Positions 18,857-28,011 are shown, numbered from the stretch's first letter. The stretch is 64,000 bases of DNA from Runella slithyformis DSM 19594 (GCF_000218895.1 NC_015703.1:2183001-2247000); one strand, 5' to 3'. Made by a program: numbers and translations. The notes: generated from the letters alone by a model not told the origin.

Positions 18857-19913
18857 ATGAAAAAACTACTTATATACTCTGTGTTGCTGATTTACACACA
18901 ATCCGTTTTTGCCCAAAAGGTTAGAAATCAGTTTTTTGCTTTTCACAACGTTATCAGAGGTGATGCTCTTTATAATACGTTTGATAAGCAAGTTGAGTTC
19001 GTAAAAAGTGAAGGCTTCGATGCAATCGAAATAAATCAAATTGAGAATTTCGCTGAAATGAAAGCTGCAATTGACAAACATCAGTTCAAAGGGGCTTTTT
19101 TTTATGTAAAACTTAAACTTGAGCCTCCTTTTTATGATAGTGGTTTAGAGGACTGTATCAAAAAACTAAAAGGAACGAATGTAATCATTTCGCCATTTAT
19201 CGTAAGTGAAACAAAAAGATATAAGCCCTCAACCCACGATGCTGATACATTGGCAACACATTTACTCCAACAAATTGGAGATATGGCGAAGAAGTCAGAC
19301 TTGGAAGTAGCAATATACCCGCACTATAGTTTTTATGTTGAACGAACAGACCATGCTCTTGCTTTGGCAAAACAGGTAAATCGAAAGAACGTTGGCCTAA
19401 CATTTAATCTTTGTCATTGGTTGGCAACGGCTTTGTTGCATGGATAGACAATGTAGATAAAATACTATATTAAATAGGTTATGTACAATAAATAATTGGA
19501 CTAAATAGCCCAAAATAAAGTATTTGAGCAAGAAAAAGCTTCTTTTTTGACGCTATTACCCCATGAAATCTCCATATAATACGAATCATGCAACAAAGCC
19601 GTTGGCAACTACTAACCAACAAGAAAGAATGATGTTAAAACCACATTTAAAAGAACTGAACCCATATTTAAAAATGATAACCATTTCTGGAGCGAATGAT
19701 GTAATATCTCAAAGTAAAGTTATTTGAGATGATTATATTTTACCATTAGGTCAAGGCAGTTTCAATACATACGAATTAGTGAGATATATAATGAAAGACC
19801 TTAAATTTAAAAAGCCTATCGGTGTGCAGTGTTATAATATAAAGGGAGATAAAGTGGCATTAGTTAAAAACACTATTTCTGTTTGGGAATCGTATAAAAA
19901 TCGTTTAAAATGA
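18857..19913 (+). pseudogene. Exported TIM-barrel sugar isomerase/epimerase-like protein, broken by a MITE
   Basis: The 5' part (18857-19428) encodes a signal peptide (LLIYSVLLIYTQSVFAQ) and a xylose-isomerase-like barrel (VEFVKSEGFDAIEINQIENF, NVIISPFIV, VAIYPHYSFYVERTDHAL, NVGLTFNLCHWLA). The second MITE interrupts it after NLCHWLAT. The 3' part resumes at 19610 (TNQQERMMLKPHLKELN, then LPLGQGSFNTYELV, then KPIGVQCYNIKGDK) and has an in-frame TGA at 19725-19727 where the family usually has a coding residue. The final TGA overlaps the ATG of the next gene. Two independent lesions show that the gene is dead. Confidence 0.9.
19429..19600. mobile_element. 172-bp MITE with IS903-like inverted ends (copy 2)
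   Basis: Same ends as the 112-bp element in the dehydrogenase gene: GGCTTTGTTGCATG at the left, CATGCAACAAAGCC at the right. It is flanked by an exact 9-bp duplication GTTGGCAAC (19420-19428 and 19601-19609). The interior differs in length and sequence from copy 1 and has no open reading frame. Inside the host gene it introduces a stop codon 7 codons after entry (TAG in the element). Confidence 0.9.
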
Positions 19914-20635
19914 AGAAGGATTCAGTCAAAACTATCTGGCTCGGACAAAGTGGTTTTCTTTTTGAAAATAAGGGAGAAAGGCTGTTAATTGACCCTTTTT
20001 TTAGCGACATCGTTGAGCAAAAACAGGGCTTGAAACGCTTGATGCAAGCACCTATGCCAATTGAAAAATTAGACCCCTCAGTAATTTTCATCACGCACAA
20101 CCACCTCGACCATTTTGACCCAATAACTTTGCCTGAAATTCATGCTTTTTATCCTACCATACCCATAATAGGCCCTGAAAGTGTGATGAAAAAGGCGAAT
20201 GAAATGGGTTTTACCCCCTCAGTATTGAAGCACATTGAAAAGGGTAAAACGATAGAAATCGGCAATTTTAAGATAACAGCAACAGCAGCTTATCACAGCG
20301 ACCCTTTTTCAGTTGGCTGTTTGATTGAGGTAGGTGATAAAACGATGTATTACAGCGGCGATACACTTTTAACGGAGACCCTTCTTGATGACATACTATC
20401 TCTTAAAAATCGCCCGATAGACATCGTTTTTATCGTCATAAATGGGCGATTGGGGAATATGAATGTAAAGGAAGCCATCAAATTGACTTCACAATTAAAC
20501 CCAAAATTAGCTATTCCGATGCACTACGGAATGTTCGCAGAAAATACCGAAAACCCCTCAATTTTTATCAACGGCTGTGAAGAGAGGAGTATAAAATCAA
20601 TTGAATTAAAACTTGGAAAAGAAACCGAATTATGA
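19910..20635 (+). CDS. MBL-fold metal-dependent hydrolase, possibly a sugar lactonase (UlaG-like)
   Basis: A 241-residue cytoplasmic metallo-beta-lactamase-fold protein without a signal peptide. Metal ligands are visible: THNHLDHFD (residues about 61-69, HxHxDH), His in AAYHSDPFSVG (about 124), Asp in YYSGDT (about 147) and His in IPMHYGMF (about 205). The short UlaG/UPF0173-type layout (IWLGQSGFLFENKGERLLID at the N-terminus) fits lactone hydrolases. The start overlaps the stop of the broken isomerase gene and its stop overlaps the next start (ATGA), so it is translationally linked to the dehydratase. Opening an aldonolactone before dehydration would make sense here (inference). Confidence 0.8.
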   Translation: MKKDSVKTIWLGQSGFLFENKGERLLIDPFFSDIVEQKQGLKRLMQAPMPIEKLDPSVIFITHNHLDHFDPITLPEIHAFYPTIPIIGPESVMKKANEMGFTPSVLKHIEKGKTIEIGNFKITATAAYHSDPFSVGCLIEVGDKTMYYSGDTLLTETLLDDILSLKNRPIDIVFIVINGRLGNMNVKEAIKLTSQLNPKLAIPMHYGMFAENTENPSIFINGCEERSIKSIELKLGKETEL

Positions 20636-21801
20636 AAATAACAGGAATAGAGACCTACATATGTCATGCCTACCGTACCAACTGGGTATTTGTCAAAGTG
20701 CTGACCGATGTTGATGGCTTACATGGGGTTGGCGAGGCTACCTTGGAATACAAAGAACACACCGTAGCCCAAGCCTGTAAAGAATTGGAACGAGCACTTA
20801 TAGGCAAAGACCCGCATCGGATTGAAGAAATATGGCACAGTGCTTACCGTGATGCCTATTGGCGTGGCGGTCCGGTATTGATGTCGGCACTTTCAGCAAT
20901 TGAAATGGCTCTTTGGGACATAAAAGGCAAAGATTTGGGTGTTCCTGTTTATCAGTTACTGGGCGGTAAGGTACGAGAAAGCATACCCTGTTACGCCAAT
21001 GGTTGGTTTGCTCCAGCCAAAACCCCTGCTGAATTTGCTGACAAAGCCAAGCAAGCCGTAGCGCAAGGTTTTAAAGCTCTAAAATGGGACCCTTTCGGCA
21101 GTTCCTACCTGCAAATTGAACGCAGACAACTTAATGAAGCCATCACCTGTGTGGGTGCGGTGTACGATGCCGTGAAGGACAGTGCAGATATTATCATCGA
21201 AGGTCACGGACGATTTGATATACCTACCGCCGTAAGAGTCGGACAGGCATTGGGTGATTTTGATATTTTATGGTTTGAAGAACCCATTCCTCCTCAAAAT
21301 TTGGAAGGATTGGCAGAAGTGAAACGTCGGGTAAATGTACCCATTTCGGCAGGGGAGCGATTGTATAATCGCTGGGAATTCAGAAGTCTGTTTGAACTGA
21401 AGGCCGCTGATTTTATCCAGCCGGATGTCAGTCATGCGGGCGGCATCATGGAACTGAAAAAAATAGCGGCCATGGCAGAAGCGTATCACATTCCTATTTG
21501 TCCGCACAACCCCAGCGGACCCATTGCCAATGCTGCTACCTTACAATTAGCCGCCTGCGTACCCAATTTCTATTTGCTCGAAACCATGAGCAGCGATGTA
21601 CCGTGGCGAAAAAGTATCAGTACCGAAGAAGTGAAATTTGAAAATGGCGAAATGTTTATTTCAGATAAGCCCGGTTTAGGCATTGATATCAATATTGAAG
21701 AAATCAAAAAACATCCTTTTGAACCCAAAGAATTGCGGCACTATAAAGGCACGTTGACGGATATTCGTCCTGCTGATGCGGAGAGTTATTTTAGAGGATA
21801 A
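20632..21801 (+). CDS. Enolase-superfamily sugar-acid dehydratase (mandelate racemase/galactonate dehydratase type)
   Basis: A 389-residue mandelate-racemase-group enzyme. The N-terminal capping domain is followed by a barrel with FKALKWDPFGS (catalytic Lys region, about 150-160), IIEGHGRFD and WFEEPIPPQN with PISAGERLYNRWEF (three acidic metal-binding positions), DVSHAGGIMELKKIA, and CPHNPSGPIANAATLQLAAC with the histidine used by D-galactonate-type dehydratases. It would remove water from an aldonic acid to give a 2-keto-3-deoxy acid in the cytoplasm. It overlaps the upstream hydrolase by 4 bp and closes the locus. The exact aldonate substrate cannot be read from the sequence. Confidence 0.88.
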   Translation: MKITGIETYICHAYRTNWVFVKVLTDVDGLHGVGEATLEYKEHTVAQACKELERALIGKDPHRIEEIWHSAYRDAYWRGGPVLMSALSAIEMALWDIKGKDLGVPVYQLLGGKVRESIPCYANGWFAPAKTPAEFADKAKQAVAQGFKALKWDPFGSSYLQIERRQLNEAITCVGAVYDAVKDSADIIIEGHGRFDIPTAVRVGQALGDFDILWFEEPIPPQNLEGLAEVKRRVNVPISAGERLYNRWEFRSLFELKAADFIQPDVSHAGGIMELKKIAAMAEAYHIPICPHNPSGPIANAATLQLAACVPNFYLLETMSSDVPWRKSISTEEVKFENGEMFISDKPGLGIDINIEEIKKHPFEPKELRHYKGTLTDIRPADAESYFRG

Positions 21802-21830
21802 TTCGAGTACATTTGTTTCGTTAAAATTTG

Positions 21831-21844
21831 TACTTTATAAAGTA
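21831..21844. other. 14-bp perfect palindrome in the gap after the dehydratase
   Basis: TACTTTATAAAGTA is a perfect palindrome 30 bp after the dehydratase stop. The remaining 218-bp gap to the convergent transporter gene shows no clear terminator or ORF. A regulatory role is only possible, not supported. Confidence 0.25.
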
Positions 21845-22019
21845 TTAGCCGGGAGGAAACCTGTAATTACAAAATGCCAATGGTTGCCAAAATAGCAGTA
21901 CTTGAAATGCATCTGTAAAATGATTGTAATGAAACAAATATCCAGTCAATCAACACTATTATTTAATATTTCAATTTCTATATTATGGTAGAAGGAGAAG
22001 ATGATAACTTAAACCTCTA

Positions 22020-22997
22020 TTATTCTTCTCTTCCCATCTGTTGCGCGATCATGCTGCCCGCCAGCAATTGCAGCGCATGGTACATCATCAGCGGCAGCAG
22101 CGCCACGCCCAGCGTGACGGGGTTGGGAAACAGCACTTTGCCCATCACGGCTCCCTGTACCAGTGATTTTTTGGAGCCGCAAAACAACACCGTGATGGTA
22201 TCCGGACGGTTGAAGCCAAGCCAACGGCTGACCAAAAACATAAGCCCGAACATGACCGCAAAGAACAGCAGCATCCAAACACCCAGCGCCACAATTTCAC
22301 CGACGGATTGCTGACTGAACATGTTGTTGGCAAACGATTCGCAAAAAGAAGTATAAACGATCAGTAAAATGATGATTTGGTCAAACATCCGTAAGGTTCC
22401 GTTGTAGCGTTCTGCCCATTTGCCCCATTTTTTATGCAGTAAAAAGCCGACGACCACGGGCAGTAACACCTCCAGAGACAGGCGCAAGATGACGGAAGTG
22501 ATGTCAAAATCGGCGTCCTGTTTTTCCAGTAACCGACTCATCCATAAGGGCGTAATAAAAATACCGATGATGCTGGAGATACTGGCGTTGAAGATAGCGG
22601 CGGGCAGATTGCCGCCCGCGATCGCGACCATTACCACCGAAGATGAAACCGTGGAAGGCAGCGTGGCTAAATAAAAAATGCCCAGCCACGTCAACGAAGA
22701 AGTATCTATGCTGAAGGCCTCGCCAATGCCGAGAATAATGAGCGGAAACAATACAAACGTGGTCAGTTGAATCACCAAATGCAGCTTCCAATTGCTCAGA
22801 CCGCTTTTCAGTTTTTCGGGATTGAGTTTCAGTCCGTAAAAAAAGAAAATGACCGAGACCCCGTATTCGGCGATGACCGGCAGGTGTAAGGGACTTTGTT
22901 CGGTGCCCAATGACGGGAAGAAATACGCCAATGCGATCATGCCGAGCAACGCGAAGAAAAATCCGTTTATGCCTACCTTTGCCAGTAACTGAATCAT
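22020..22997 (-). CDS. Bile acid:sodium symporter (BASS)-family transporter, YfeH/SBF-like
   Basis: A 325-residue inner-membrane protein with about ten hydrophobic helices. The pattern fits SBF-like proteins: YGVSVIFFFYGLKLNPEKLK in the first third, then ATLPSTVSSSVVMVAIAGGN (the crossover region of the sodium-binding core) and TVLFCGSKKSLVQGAVMGKV near the end. Members of this family move organic anions with sodium; the substrate is unknown here. The gene stands alone, convergent with the dehydratase gene and divergent from the acyl-CoA ligase gene. No unusual features. Confidence 0.85.
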   Translation of the reverse strand: MIQLLAKVGINGFFFALLGMIALAYFFPSLGTEQSPLHLPVIAEYGVSVIFFFYGLKLNPEKLKSGLSNWKLHLVIQLTTFVLFPLIILGIGEAFSIDTSSLTWLGIFYLATLPSTVSSSVVMVAIAGGNLPAAIFNASISSIIGIFITPLWMSRLLEKQDADFDITSVILRLSLEVLLPVVVGFLLHKKWGKWAERYNGTLRMFDQIIILLIVYTSFCESFANNMFSQQSVGEIVALGVWMLLFFAVMFGLMFLVSRWLGFNRPDTITVLFCGSKKSLVQGAVMGKVLFPNPVTLGVALLPLMMYHALQLLAGSMIAQQMGREE

Positions 22998-23411
22998 GTG
23001 TGTTTTGTCTTGAAATACCGCAAAGTTAACGTTAATAAGCGACGAATAAGAACCTTTTGAGCCTTATCCCTTTTGTGATTTGCCGGTACGAAATTCGTAC
23101 TGCCGGGCATACACACGCCGCAAAAAAATAGTGTACGTCGGTTGGATCAGCTGAGCCTGACAGCTTTTCAGAATACGGTGTTTTGGGCTCCGGGGCGGTA
23201 GCTGCCATAGTTTGCCGACGCTTTATGCCTTTTACTTCCGGGCAAAATGTTCAGTTTAAGAAGCGAGATGTTTAATAAAGACCTTTACTCGATTTTTAAG
23301 GAAAAGCTGATGATACAGTTTTTAGGGTAAATAAGTTCCTGAAATTATTTATTAAAAACAAAATTTTAGCGAAAAAGTTATATTTTTGTTCAACCTAAAC
23401 CTTACCAACCT
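22998..23411. other. 414-bp divergent intergenic region
   Basis: No open reading frame of note. It holds a spaced palindrome GTACGAA-A-TTCGTAC at 23086-23100 (7-bp arms) and a -7-like box for the acyl-CoA ligase near its right end. The middle part, 23110-23300, shows nothing I can name. Confidence 0.4.
23381..23388 (+). promoter_or_regulatory. Bacteroidota -7 promoter box for the acyl-CoA ligase gene
   Basis: TATTTTTG fits the phylum consensus TAnnTTTG and lies 23 bp before the ligase ATG. No convincing TTTG box is seen about 20 bp further upstream, so support is from the -7 motif and position only. Confidence 0.45.
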
Positions 23412-25091
23412 ATGAAAACGACGCCGGTTTCTGATCCGACAGCGCTCAAAATCTTCATGGATTATTTTTACCATTGGGAAAAAACGCAGCCTGAAAAGAT
23501 TTTTTTGCGTCAGCCTTTCGGTCATCGCTTCAACGATTTTACCTGGAAGGAGACCGGAAATCAGGTCAGACGACTGGCGTCGTATCTTTTGTCGCTGAAT
23601 TTGGCACCGAAGAGCCCCATTGGGCTGGTCTCCAAAAATTGTGCGGAATGGATCATAGCAGACCTGGCCATTATGATGGCAGGGCAGGTGTCGGTGCCGT
23701 TCTATCCTACGCTTACCGGGCCGCAATTGCATCAGGTGCTGAGCCACAGCGGGTGTGTCGTCCTGTTTGTCGGAAAGTTGGACGATTGGCCGGGAATGAA
23801 GACAGGAGTGCCGGCGGATGTGTCCTGCATCTCTTTTCCAAACTATAATCCTGACCCGGAGCACATACAGTGGAAAGACATCCTTGCTTCCCGTCAGCCG
23901 TTGAAGGAATCTCCTTTGCCGGAGCTCAACGATTTGTTTTCCATTATTTATACCTCCGGGACCACAGGCAACCCCAAAGGCGTCATGCTGACCTATCAAG
24001 CGGTGGCCTCGGCCATGGCGGCCACCAAAGACATCCTGCGGTTTGATTTGCCCGAAACCCGCTTTTTTTCGTATTTGCCCCTGTGCCATATTGCCGAGCG
24101 CAACATCGTAGAAGCTACCTGTATCGGTACCGGCGGGACCATCTATTTTGCCGAATCGCTGGATACATTTGCCCAAAATCTGGCGCAGGCACGGCCCACG
24201 CATTTTTTAGCGGTGCCGCGCATCTGGACCAAGTTTCAGTTGGGAATACTGGCAAAAATGCCGCAGAGAAAGCTGGACCTGTTGCTGAAGATCCCCTTCA
24301 TCAGCGGTATGGTCAGAAAAAAAATCCGTGAAGGGCTCGGTCTCAATGAGGCGGAACTGATCTTAACGGGCGCGGCACCTATGCCGGCATCATTGATTGT
24401 ATGGTTTCGACGTTTAGGGATTAAGATTCAGGAAGCCTACGGAATGACCGAAAATCTGGGGGCTGTCTGCATGACGCCCCGCAACAAACCCAAAGACGGA
24501 ACCGTTGGGAAAATATATCCCGGTGTTGAAGTAAAGATCCTGCCGGATACCGGCGAGATCCTGACCCGTTCGGATTGGACTATGAAAGGCTATTATAAAG
24601 AGCCAAAAATGACCGCAGAGACCATTGATGAAGAAGGATGGATACACACCGGCGATGTGGGTGAGTTGGACAGTGAAGGCTACCTGAAAATCACGGGCCG
24701 TGTCAAAGAAATGTATAAAACATCAAAGGGCGAATATGTGGCTCCTGCGCAGATTGAGTTTGGCTTTGCCGACAATAAACTGATTGATCAAATTTGTGTT
24801 GTCGGGCAGCGTTTACCCCAACCCATTGCCCTGGTCGTTTTGTCAGAAATGGCCCGAAGGGTTGAACGTGAGGCAGTTGCGCAAAGCCTGGAGGCCACGC
24901 TCACCGACCTGAACCCTAAACTTAAATCCTACGAACGCGTACGAAAGATCGTGGTCATGAGAGATGCCTGGACGGTGGACAATAATATGCTTACCCCTAC
25001 GCTTAAAACCAGGCGAAATGTCATTGAAAAGAACTATGATCAAATGATAGAGCCATGGTATGAGGGAAAGGGAAATGTCATTTGGGAATAA
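23412..25091 (+). CDS. AMP-binding acyl-CoA ligase (long-chain fatty acid type)
   Basis: A 559-residue adenylate-forming enzyme that activates a carboxylic acid, probably a fatty acid, with ATP and CoA. The P-loop-like motif IIYTSGTTGNPKGVMLTYQ lies near residues 177-195, the aromatic/AMP motif IQEAYGMTENLG near 338, and EGWIHTGDVGELDSEGYLKI near 415. The C-terminal lid has GRVKEMYKTSKGEYVAP, where the usual catalytic lysine region is complete. The order and length match FadD/ACSL enzymes. It has no signal peptide. It is monocistronic: a decayed gene fragment follows directly. Confidence 0.92.
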   Translation: MKTTPVSDPTALKIFMDYFYHWEKTQPEKIFLRQPFGHRFNDFTWKETGNQVRRLASYLLSLNLAPKSPIGLVSKNCAEWIIADLAIMMAGQVSVPFYPTLTGPQLHQVLSHSGCVVLFVGKLDDWPGMKTGVPADVSCISFPNYNPDPEHIQWKDILASRQPLKESPLPELNDLFSIIYTSGTTGNPKGVMLTYQAVASAMAATKDILRFDLPETRFFSYLPLCHIAERNIVEATCIGTGGTIYFAESLDTFAQNLAQARPTHFLAVPRIWTKFQLGILAKMPQRKLDLLLKIPFISGMVRKKIREGLGLNEAELILTGAAPMPASLIVWFRRLGIKIQEAYGMTENLGAVCMTPRNKPKDGTVGKIYPGVEVKILPDTGEILTRSDWTMKGYYKEPKMTAETIDEEGWIHTGDVGELDSEGYLKITGRVKEMYKTSKGEYVAPAQIEFGFADNKLIDQICVVGQRLPQPIALVVLSEMARRVEREAVAQSLEATLTDLNPKLKSYERVRKIVVMRDAWTVDNNMLTPTLKTRRNVIEKNYDQMIEPWYEGKGNVIWE

Positions 25092-25096
25092 ATACC

Positions 25097-25566
25097 ATGT
25101 CTCCAAATGAACTTTACGGACGAATGGCCATTTTTAATGCCTGCCTTACTGCCGGCGAATTTTACACACAGACCGTCTCGGGCCTTTGCGGAAATACAAC
25201 CTATGAGGTAGGTGCCCGGATGGCCAATACCTTAAAAACGACCGCCTGAGCGGTAACCCGAATTAAACCCAATATAACCTTTCGAATTGAGTCGACGGAC
25301 GGTACGGTGTTACAAACCTATACGACGGGCAATACCCCGGAAGAAAATGAATTCAGTTGGAAGCATTATGCATTTATGTTTACCGGGTAATTGCAGGGGG
25401 GGCTTATTCTCTCTCCTTTACTACCGCTCGATTGGGGACGTATTATGCAGAAGGTAAATCGCTGTTGAAAGCAAACTGTATAAGTACGGTAAGAGTACCG
25501 GTCACCTTTCCGGCTGCCGATGCTCCAAAATGCATTCAGTTGCAGTTAAAAAGAAAGCCACAGTAG
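25097..25566 (+). pseudogene. Remnant of a large modular surface protein (gliding/T9SS type)
   Basis: From 25097 the translation reads GRMAIFNACLTAGEFYTQTV, SGLCGNTTYEVGARMANTLK, then after a TGA (25247) RIKPNITFRIESTDGTVLQT and NTPEENEFSWKHYAFMFTG up to a TAA (25388). This pattern (GEFYxQTVSGLCxNTTYE ... IKPNxTFxIE ... TGxxPE) is known from repeated carbohydrate-binding-like modules of Bacteroidota adhesins. In another frame, LGTYYAEGKSLLKANCISTV resembles the Ig-like repeats of the same proteins. Two stops and a frame change show a decayed internal fragment with both ends missing. Confidence 0.7.
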
Positions 25567-25656
25567 AGAGAGCCGGAAGACTTTTTCTCACACGTCGAAT
25601 TATGTAGGGGATGCCGTTGCCTTTTTTTGTTATTTTTAAGGCAAAAAAACGACACC

Positions 25657-27036
25657 ATGTCTAAACCCCGGGGACTTCTTACCATCGATCAACTGCGCGA
25701 AGCCGTCGATCAACAAACCATCGAAACCATTATTGTTGCCTTTACCGACCACTATGGCCGGCTCGTCGGAAAACGCTTTGACGCCGATTTTTTTTTAGAC
25801 GGCATTTATAAAGACGGGACCCACGGCTGCAACTATCTGCTCACCACCGATATAGCCATGGATCCCGTGCCGGGGTTCTCGTTTGCCAACTGGGAATTAG
25901 GCTACGGAGATTTTCATTTAGTACCTGATTTGGCTACGCTGCGGGTGGCTGCCTGGCTTGACCGCACGGCGATGATCCTCTGTGATGTTAAAAACGAAAA
26001 AACGCATCAATACATTGACATTGCCCCGCGCTCAATTCTGAAAAAGCAGCTTGAAAAAGCAACACAAAACGGATTTGAAGTACTGGCCGCTTCCGAACTG
26101 GAATATTATTTATTTGAAAACACGTTTCGTGAGGCGCACGAAACCAATTTTTCGCAGCTTCGTCCGGTAGGCTGGTATATTGAAGATTATCATATCCTGC
26201 AAGGTACGCGGACCGAGCCGTTCAACGCGGCGGCGCGGCGTTATCTCAAACAATCGGGCGTACCGGTCGAAAACTCCAAAGGGGAATGGGGCTTAGGACA
26301 GCACGAATTGAACGTGCGCTATGCCGAAATTCTGGACATGGCCGATCGCCACGTGGTGTATAAACAATGCCTGAAAGAAGTGGCGGATGCCATGGGTTGG
26401 AGCATCACATTCATGGCCAAATTTGCCGCCGACCGCGCAGGTTCCAGCTGCCATATTCACATCAGTTTATGGAAAGACGGAGAAAATGCGTTTGACGGCG
26501 ATACGGCCTTCGGTCCGGTCAAATGCTCAGATACCTTCCGTTGGTTTTTGGGCGGGTGTATTGCGCATACGCCCGATGTGATGGTCTTTTATGCCCCGAC
26601 CATTAACTCTTACAAACGCTACGTAGACGGCTCGTGGGCCCCTACGCGTTTGGCGTGGAGTTATGATAATCGTACGGCCGGTTTTCGGGTGGTAGGCCAT
26701 GGCAAAAGCCTGCGGATAGAATGCCGGATTCCGGGGGCGGATTGTAACCCCTACTTAGCGTTTGCGGGCCTGTTGGCCTGCGGATTGGAAGGTATTGAAA
26801 AACAAATCGAACCGCCCGCCATTTTTGAAGGCGATATTTATGCCGCCGCGCATCTGCCGCGCGTGCCTTACACATTGGCAGAATCCATTGCGATGTTTTC
26901 CAACAGCGAATTTGCCAAACGTACTTTTGGCGCTGAAGTCGTGGAGCATTACACGCATTTTTATAAAACCGAGCAGGCGGCCTATAATGCTTCGGTCACG
27001 GATTGGGAACGCAAACGGTATTTTGAGCAGATTTAA
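25657..27036 (+). CDS. Glutamine-synthetase-family ligase (PuuA-like gamma-glutamyl-amine synthetase or GS homologue)
   Basis: A 459-residue member of the class-I glutamine synthetase fold. The ATG at 25657 is preferred over TTG at 25627. Active-site blocks are present: ASELEYYLFE, GLGQHELNVRYAE (metal and glutamate site), AGSSCHIHISLW (His of the ATP-metal site), NSYKRYVDGSWAPTRLAW and RIECRIPGADCNPYLAFAG. Compared with true GlnA it lacks the adenylylation loop. The N-terminal TIIVAFTDHYGRLVGKRF is typical of gamma-glutamylpolyamine/amine ligases, so PuuA-like activity is as likely as glutamine synthesis. No polyamine gene is nearby to decide. Confidence 0.85.
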   Translation: MSKPRGLLTIDQLREAVDQQTIETIIVAFTDHYGRLVGKRFDADFFLDGIYKDGTHGCNYLLTTDIAMDPVPGFSFANWELGYGDFHLVPDLATLRVAAWLDRTAMILCDVKNEKTHQYIDIAPRSILKKQLEKATQNGFEVLAASELEYYLFENTFREAHETNFSQLRPVGWYIEDYHILQGTRTEPFNAAARRYLKQSGVPVENSKGEWGLGQHELNVRYAEILDMADRHVVYKQCLKEVADAMGWSITFMAKFAADRAGSSCHIHISLWKDGENAFDGDTAFGPVKCSDTFRWFLGGCIAHTPDVMVFYAPTINSYKRYVDGSWAPTRLAWSYDNRTAGFRVVGHGKSLRIECRIPGADCNPYLAFAGLLACGLEGIEKQIEPPAIFEGDIYAAAHLPRVPYTLAESIAMFSNSEFAKRTFGAEVVEHYTHFYKTEQAAYNASVTDWERKRYFEQI

Positions 27037-27109
27037 GAAGGTGTAAAATAGTACTTAAGTGAATTTTTAAATTTTTTCTTGAAATAATTCACAAATTAAA
27101 TTTATATAC

Positions 27110-27117
27110 TATTTTTG
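27110..27117 (+). promoter_or_regulatory. -7 promoter box upstream of the dismutase
   Basis: TATTTTTG fits TAnnTTTG exactly. It lies 48 bp before a strong hairpin-T-run and 165 bp before the superoxide dismutase ATG, so a transcript from it must pass the hairpin to reach the gene. Confidence 0.45.
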
Positions 27118-27164
27118 TGACGATTATTTCCTAAACCTCTATTACAAATTCTCTTACTGAAAAG

Positions 27165-27196
27165 CCTTCTGAGTCCTCAGAAGGTTTTTTATTTTT
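27165..27196 (+). terminator. Rho-independent terminator or attenuator before the dismutase gene
   Basis: A 9-bp stem CCTTCTGAG / CTCAGAAGG with a tight 2-nt loop is followed by TTTTTTATTTTT. It may end the glutamine-synthetase-family transcript (129 bp upstream) or act as a leader attenuator for the dismutase. Confidence 0.75.
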
Positions 27197-27281
27197 ACGC
27201 AGAAAATAACTTTCAGTGCTTTTCCTGCGTTGTATTCTACGTAATATTGCACATCATTCATTAATCAACCTTTTTAGCACA

Positions 27282-27956
27282 ATGACAACTAAATTTCTCC
27301 GCAATGCACTGGCAATCGCTTTAGCAGCAGGTTCGTTGCAGGCTATGGCGCAATTTACGCAGGCTCCTCTTCCCTATGCTTCCGATGCCCTTGAGCCAAG
27401 TATCGACAAAACCACCATGGAGATCCACTACGGACGCCACCACAAAGCATACGTAGATAACCTGAATAAAGCAGTGGCGGGAAAGCCGGAAGAAAAATTG
27501 ACTCCGGATGCACTGGTCAAAGGAATTACAAAAGAGACCGCGCCGGCAATACGCAACAACGGCGGCGGACACTGGAATCATACATTCTTTTGGAGCATCA
27601 TGGGCCCCGGCAAAGGCGGAGCGCCTAAAGGTGCTTTGGCAGATGCCATCACCAGGGACTTCGGCTCATTGGAGGAATTTAAAAAGAAATTCAAAGAAGC
27701 GGCCACGACCCGTTTCGGTTCAGGCTGGGCATGGCTGATCGTAAAAGACAATAAATTGATGGTAAGTTCAACGCCAAACCAAGATAATCCGTTGATGCCT
27801 GTGGCCGATGTACAGGGGACACCGATCCTGGGAGTAGATGTATGGGAGCATGCCTATTATCTGAAATACCAAAACAAACGCCCCGATTACCTGGATGCTT
27901 TCTGGAATGTCGTGAATTGGGATCAAGTAGCCAAGCTGTATGCTGCGGCAAAGTAA
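27282..27956 (+). CDS. sodA: Exported Mn-type superoxide dismutase
   Basis: A 224-residue Fe/Mn superoxide dismutase with a signal peptide ([20 protein letters not shown], cleaved near AMAQ), so it works in the periplasm or outside. The start at 27282 is chosen because it begins this signal; the frame is open further upstream. Metal ligands: His in [15 protein letters not shown], His in [11 protein letters not shown], Asp and His in [11 protein letters not shown]. The Gly in GGGHWNH and the Gln in TPNQDNPLM are the Mn-type choices at the second-shell position; iron-type enzymes place Gln in the first motif. Cambialistic use cannot be excluded. A bidirectional terminator follows. Confidence 0.93.
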   Translation: MTTKFLRNALAIALAAGSLQAMAQFTQAPLPYASDALEPSIDKTTMEIHYGRHHKAYVDNLNKAVAGKPEEKLTPDALVKGITKETAPAIRNNGGGHWNHTFFWSIMGPGKGGAPKGALADAITRDFGSLEEFKKKFKEAATTRFGSGWAWLIVKDNKLMVSSTPNQDNPLMPVADVQGTPILGVDVWEHAYYLKYQNKRPDYLDAFWNVVNWDQVAKLYAAAK

Positions 27957-27975
27957 TGCCAAAAATAAGCGCCAT

Positions 27976-28011
27976 AAAAAAAGAGAATGCCGTTGGGCAT
28001 TCTCTTTTTTT
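27976..28011. terminator. Bidirectional terminator between sodA and lspA
   Basis: A-run, stem GAGAATGCC / GGCATTCTC, 4-nt loop and T-run are symmetrical, so it can end both the rightward dismutase transcript and the leftward lspA transcript. Confidence 0.88.

Noticed and set aside
22998-23411. Small RNA or riboswitch in the 414-bp gap
   Set aside because: Only a short spaced palindrome and a promoter box were seen; no conserved RNA structure could be recognised.
23352-24203. 283-codon minus-strand frame
   Set aside because: Antisense to the acyl-CoA ligase, which has all family motifs; the composition (many Arg, Gln, His) is typical of a shadow frame.
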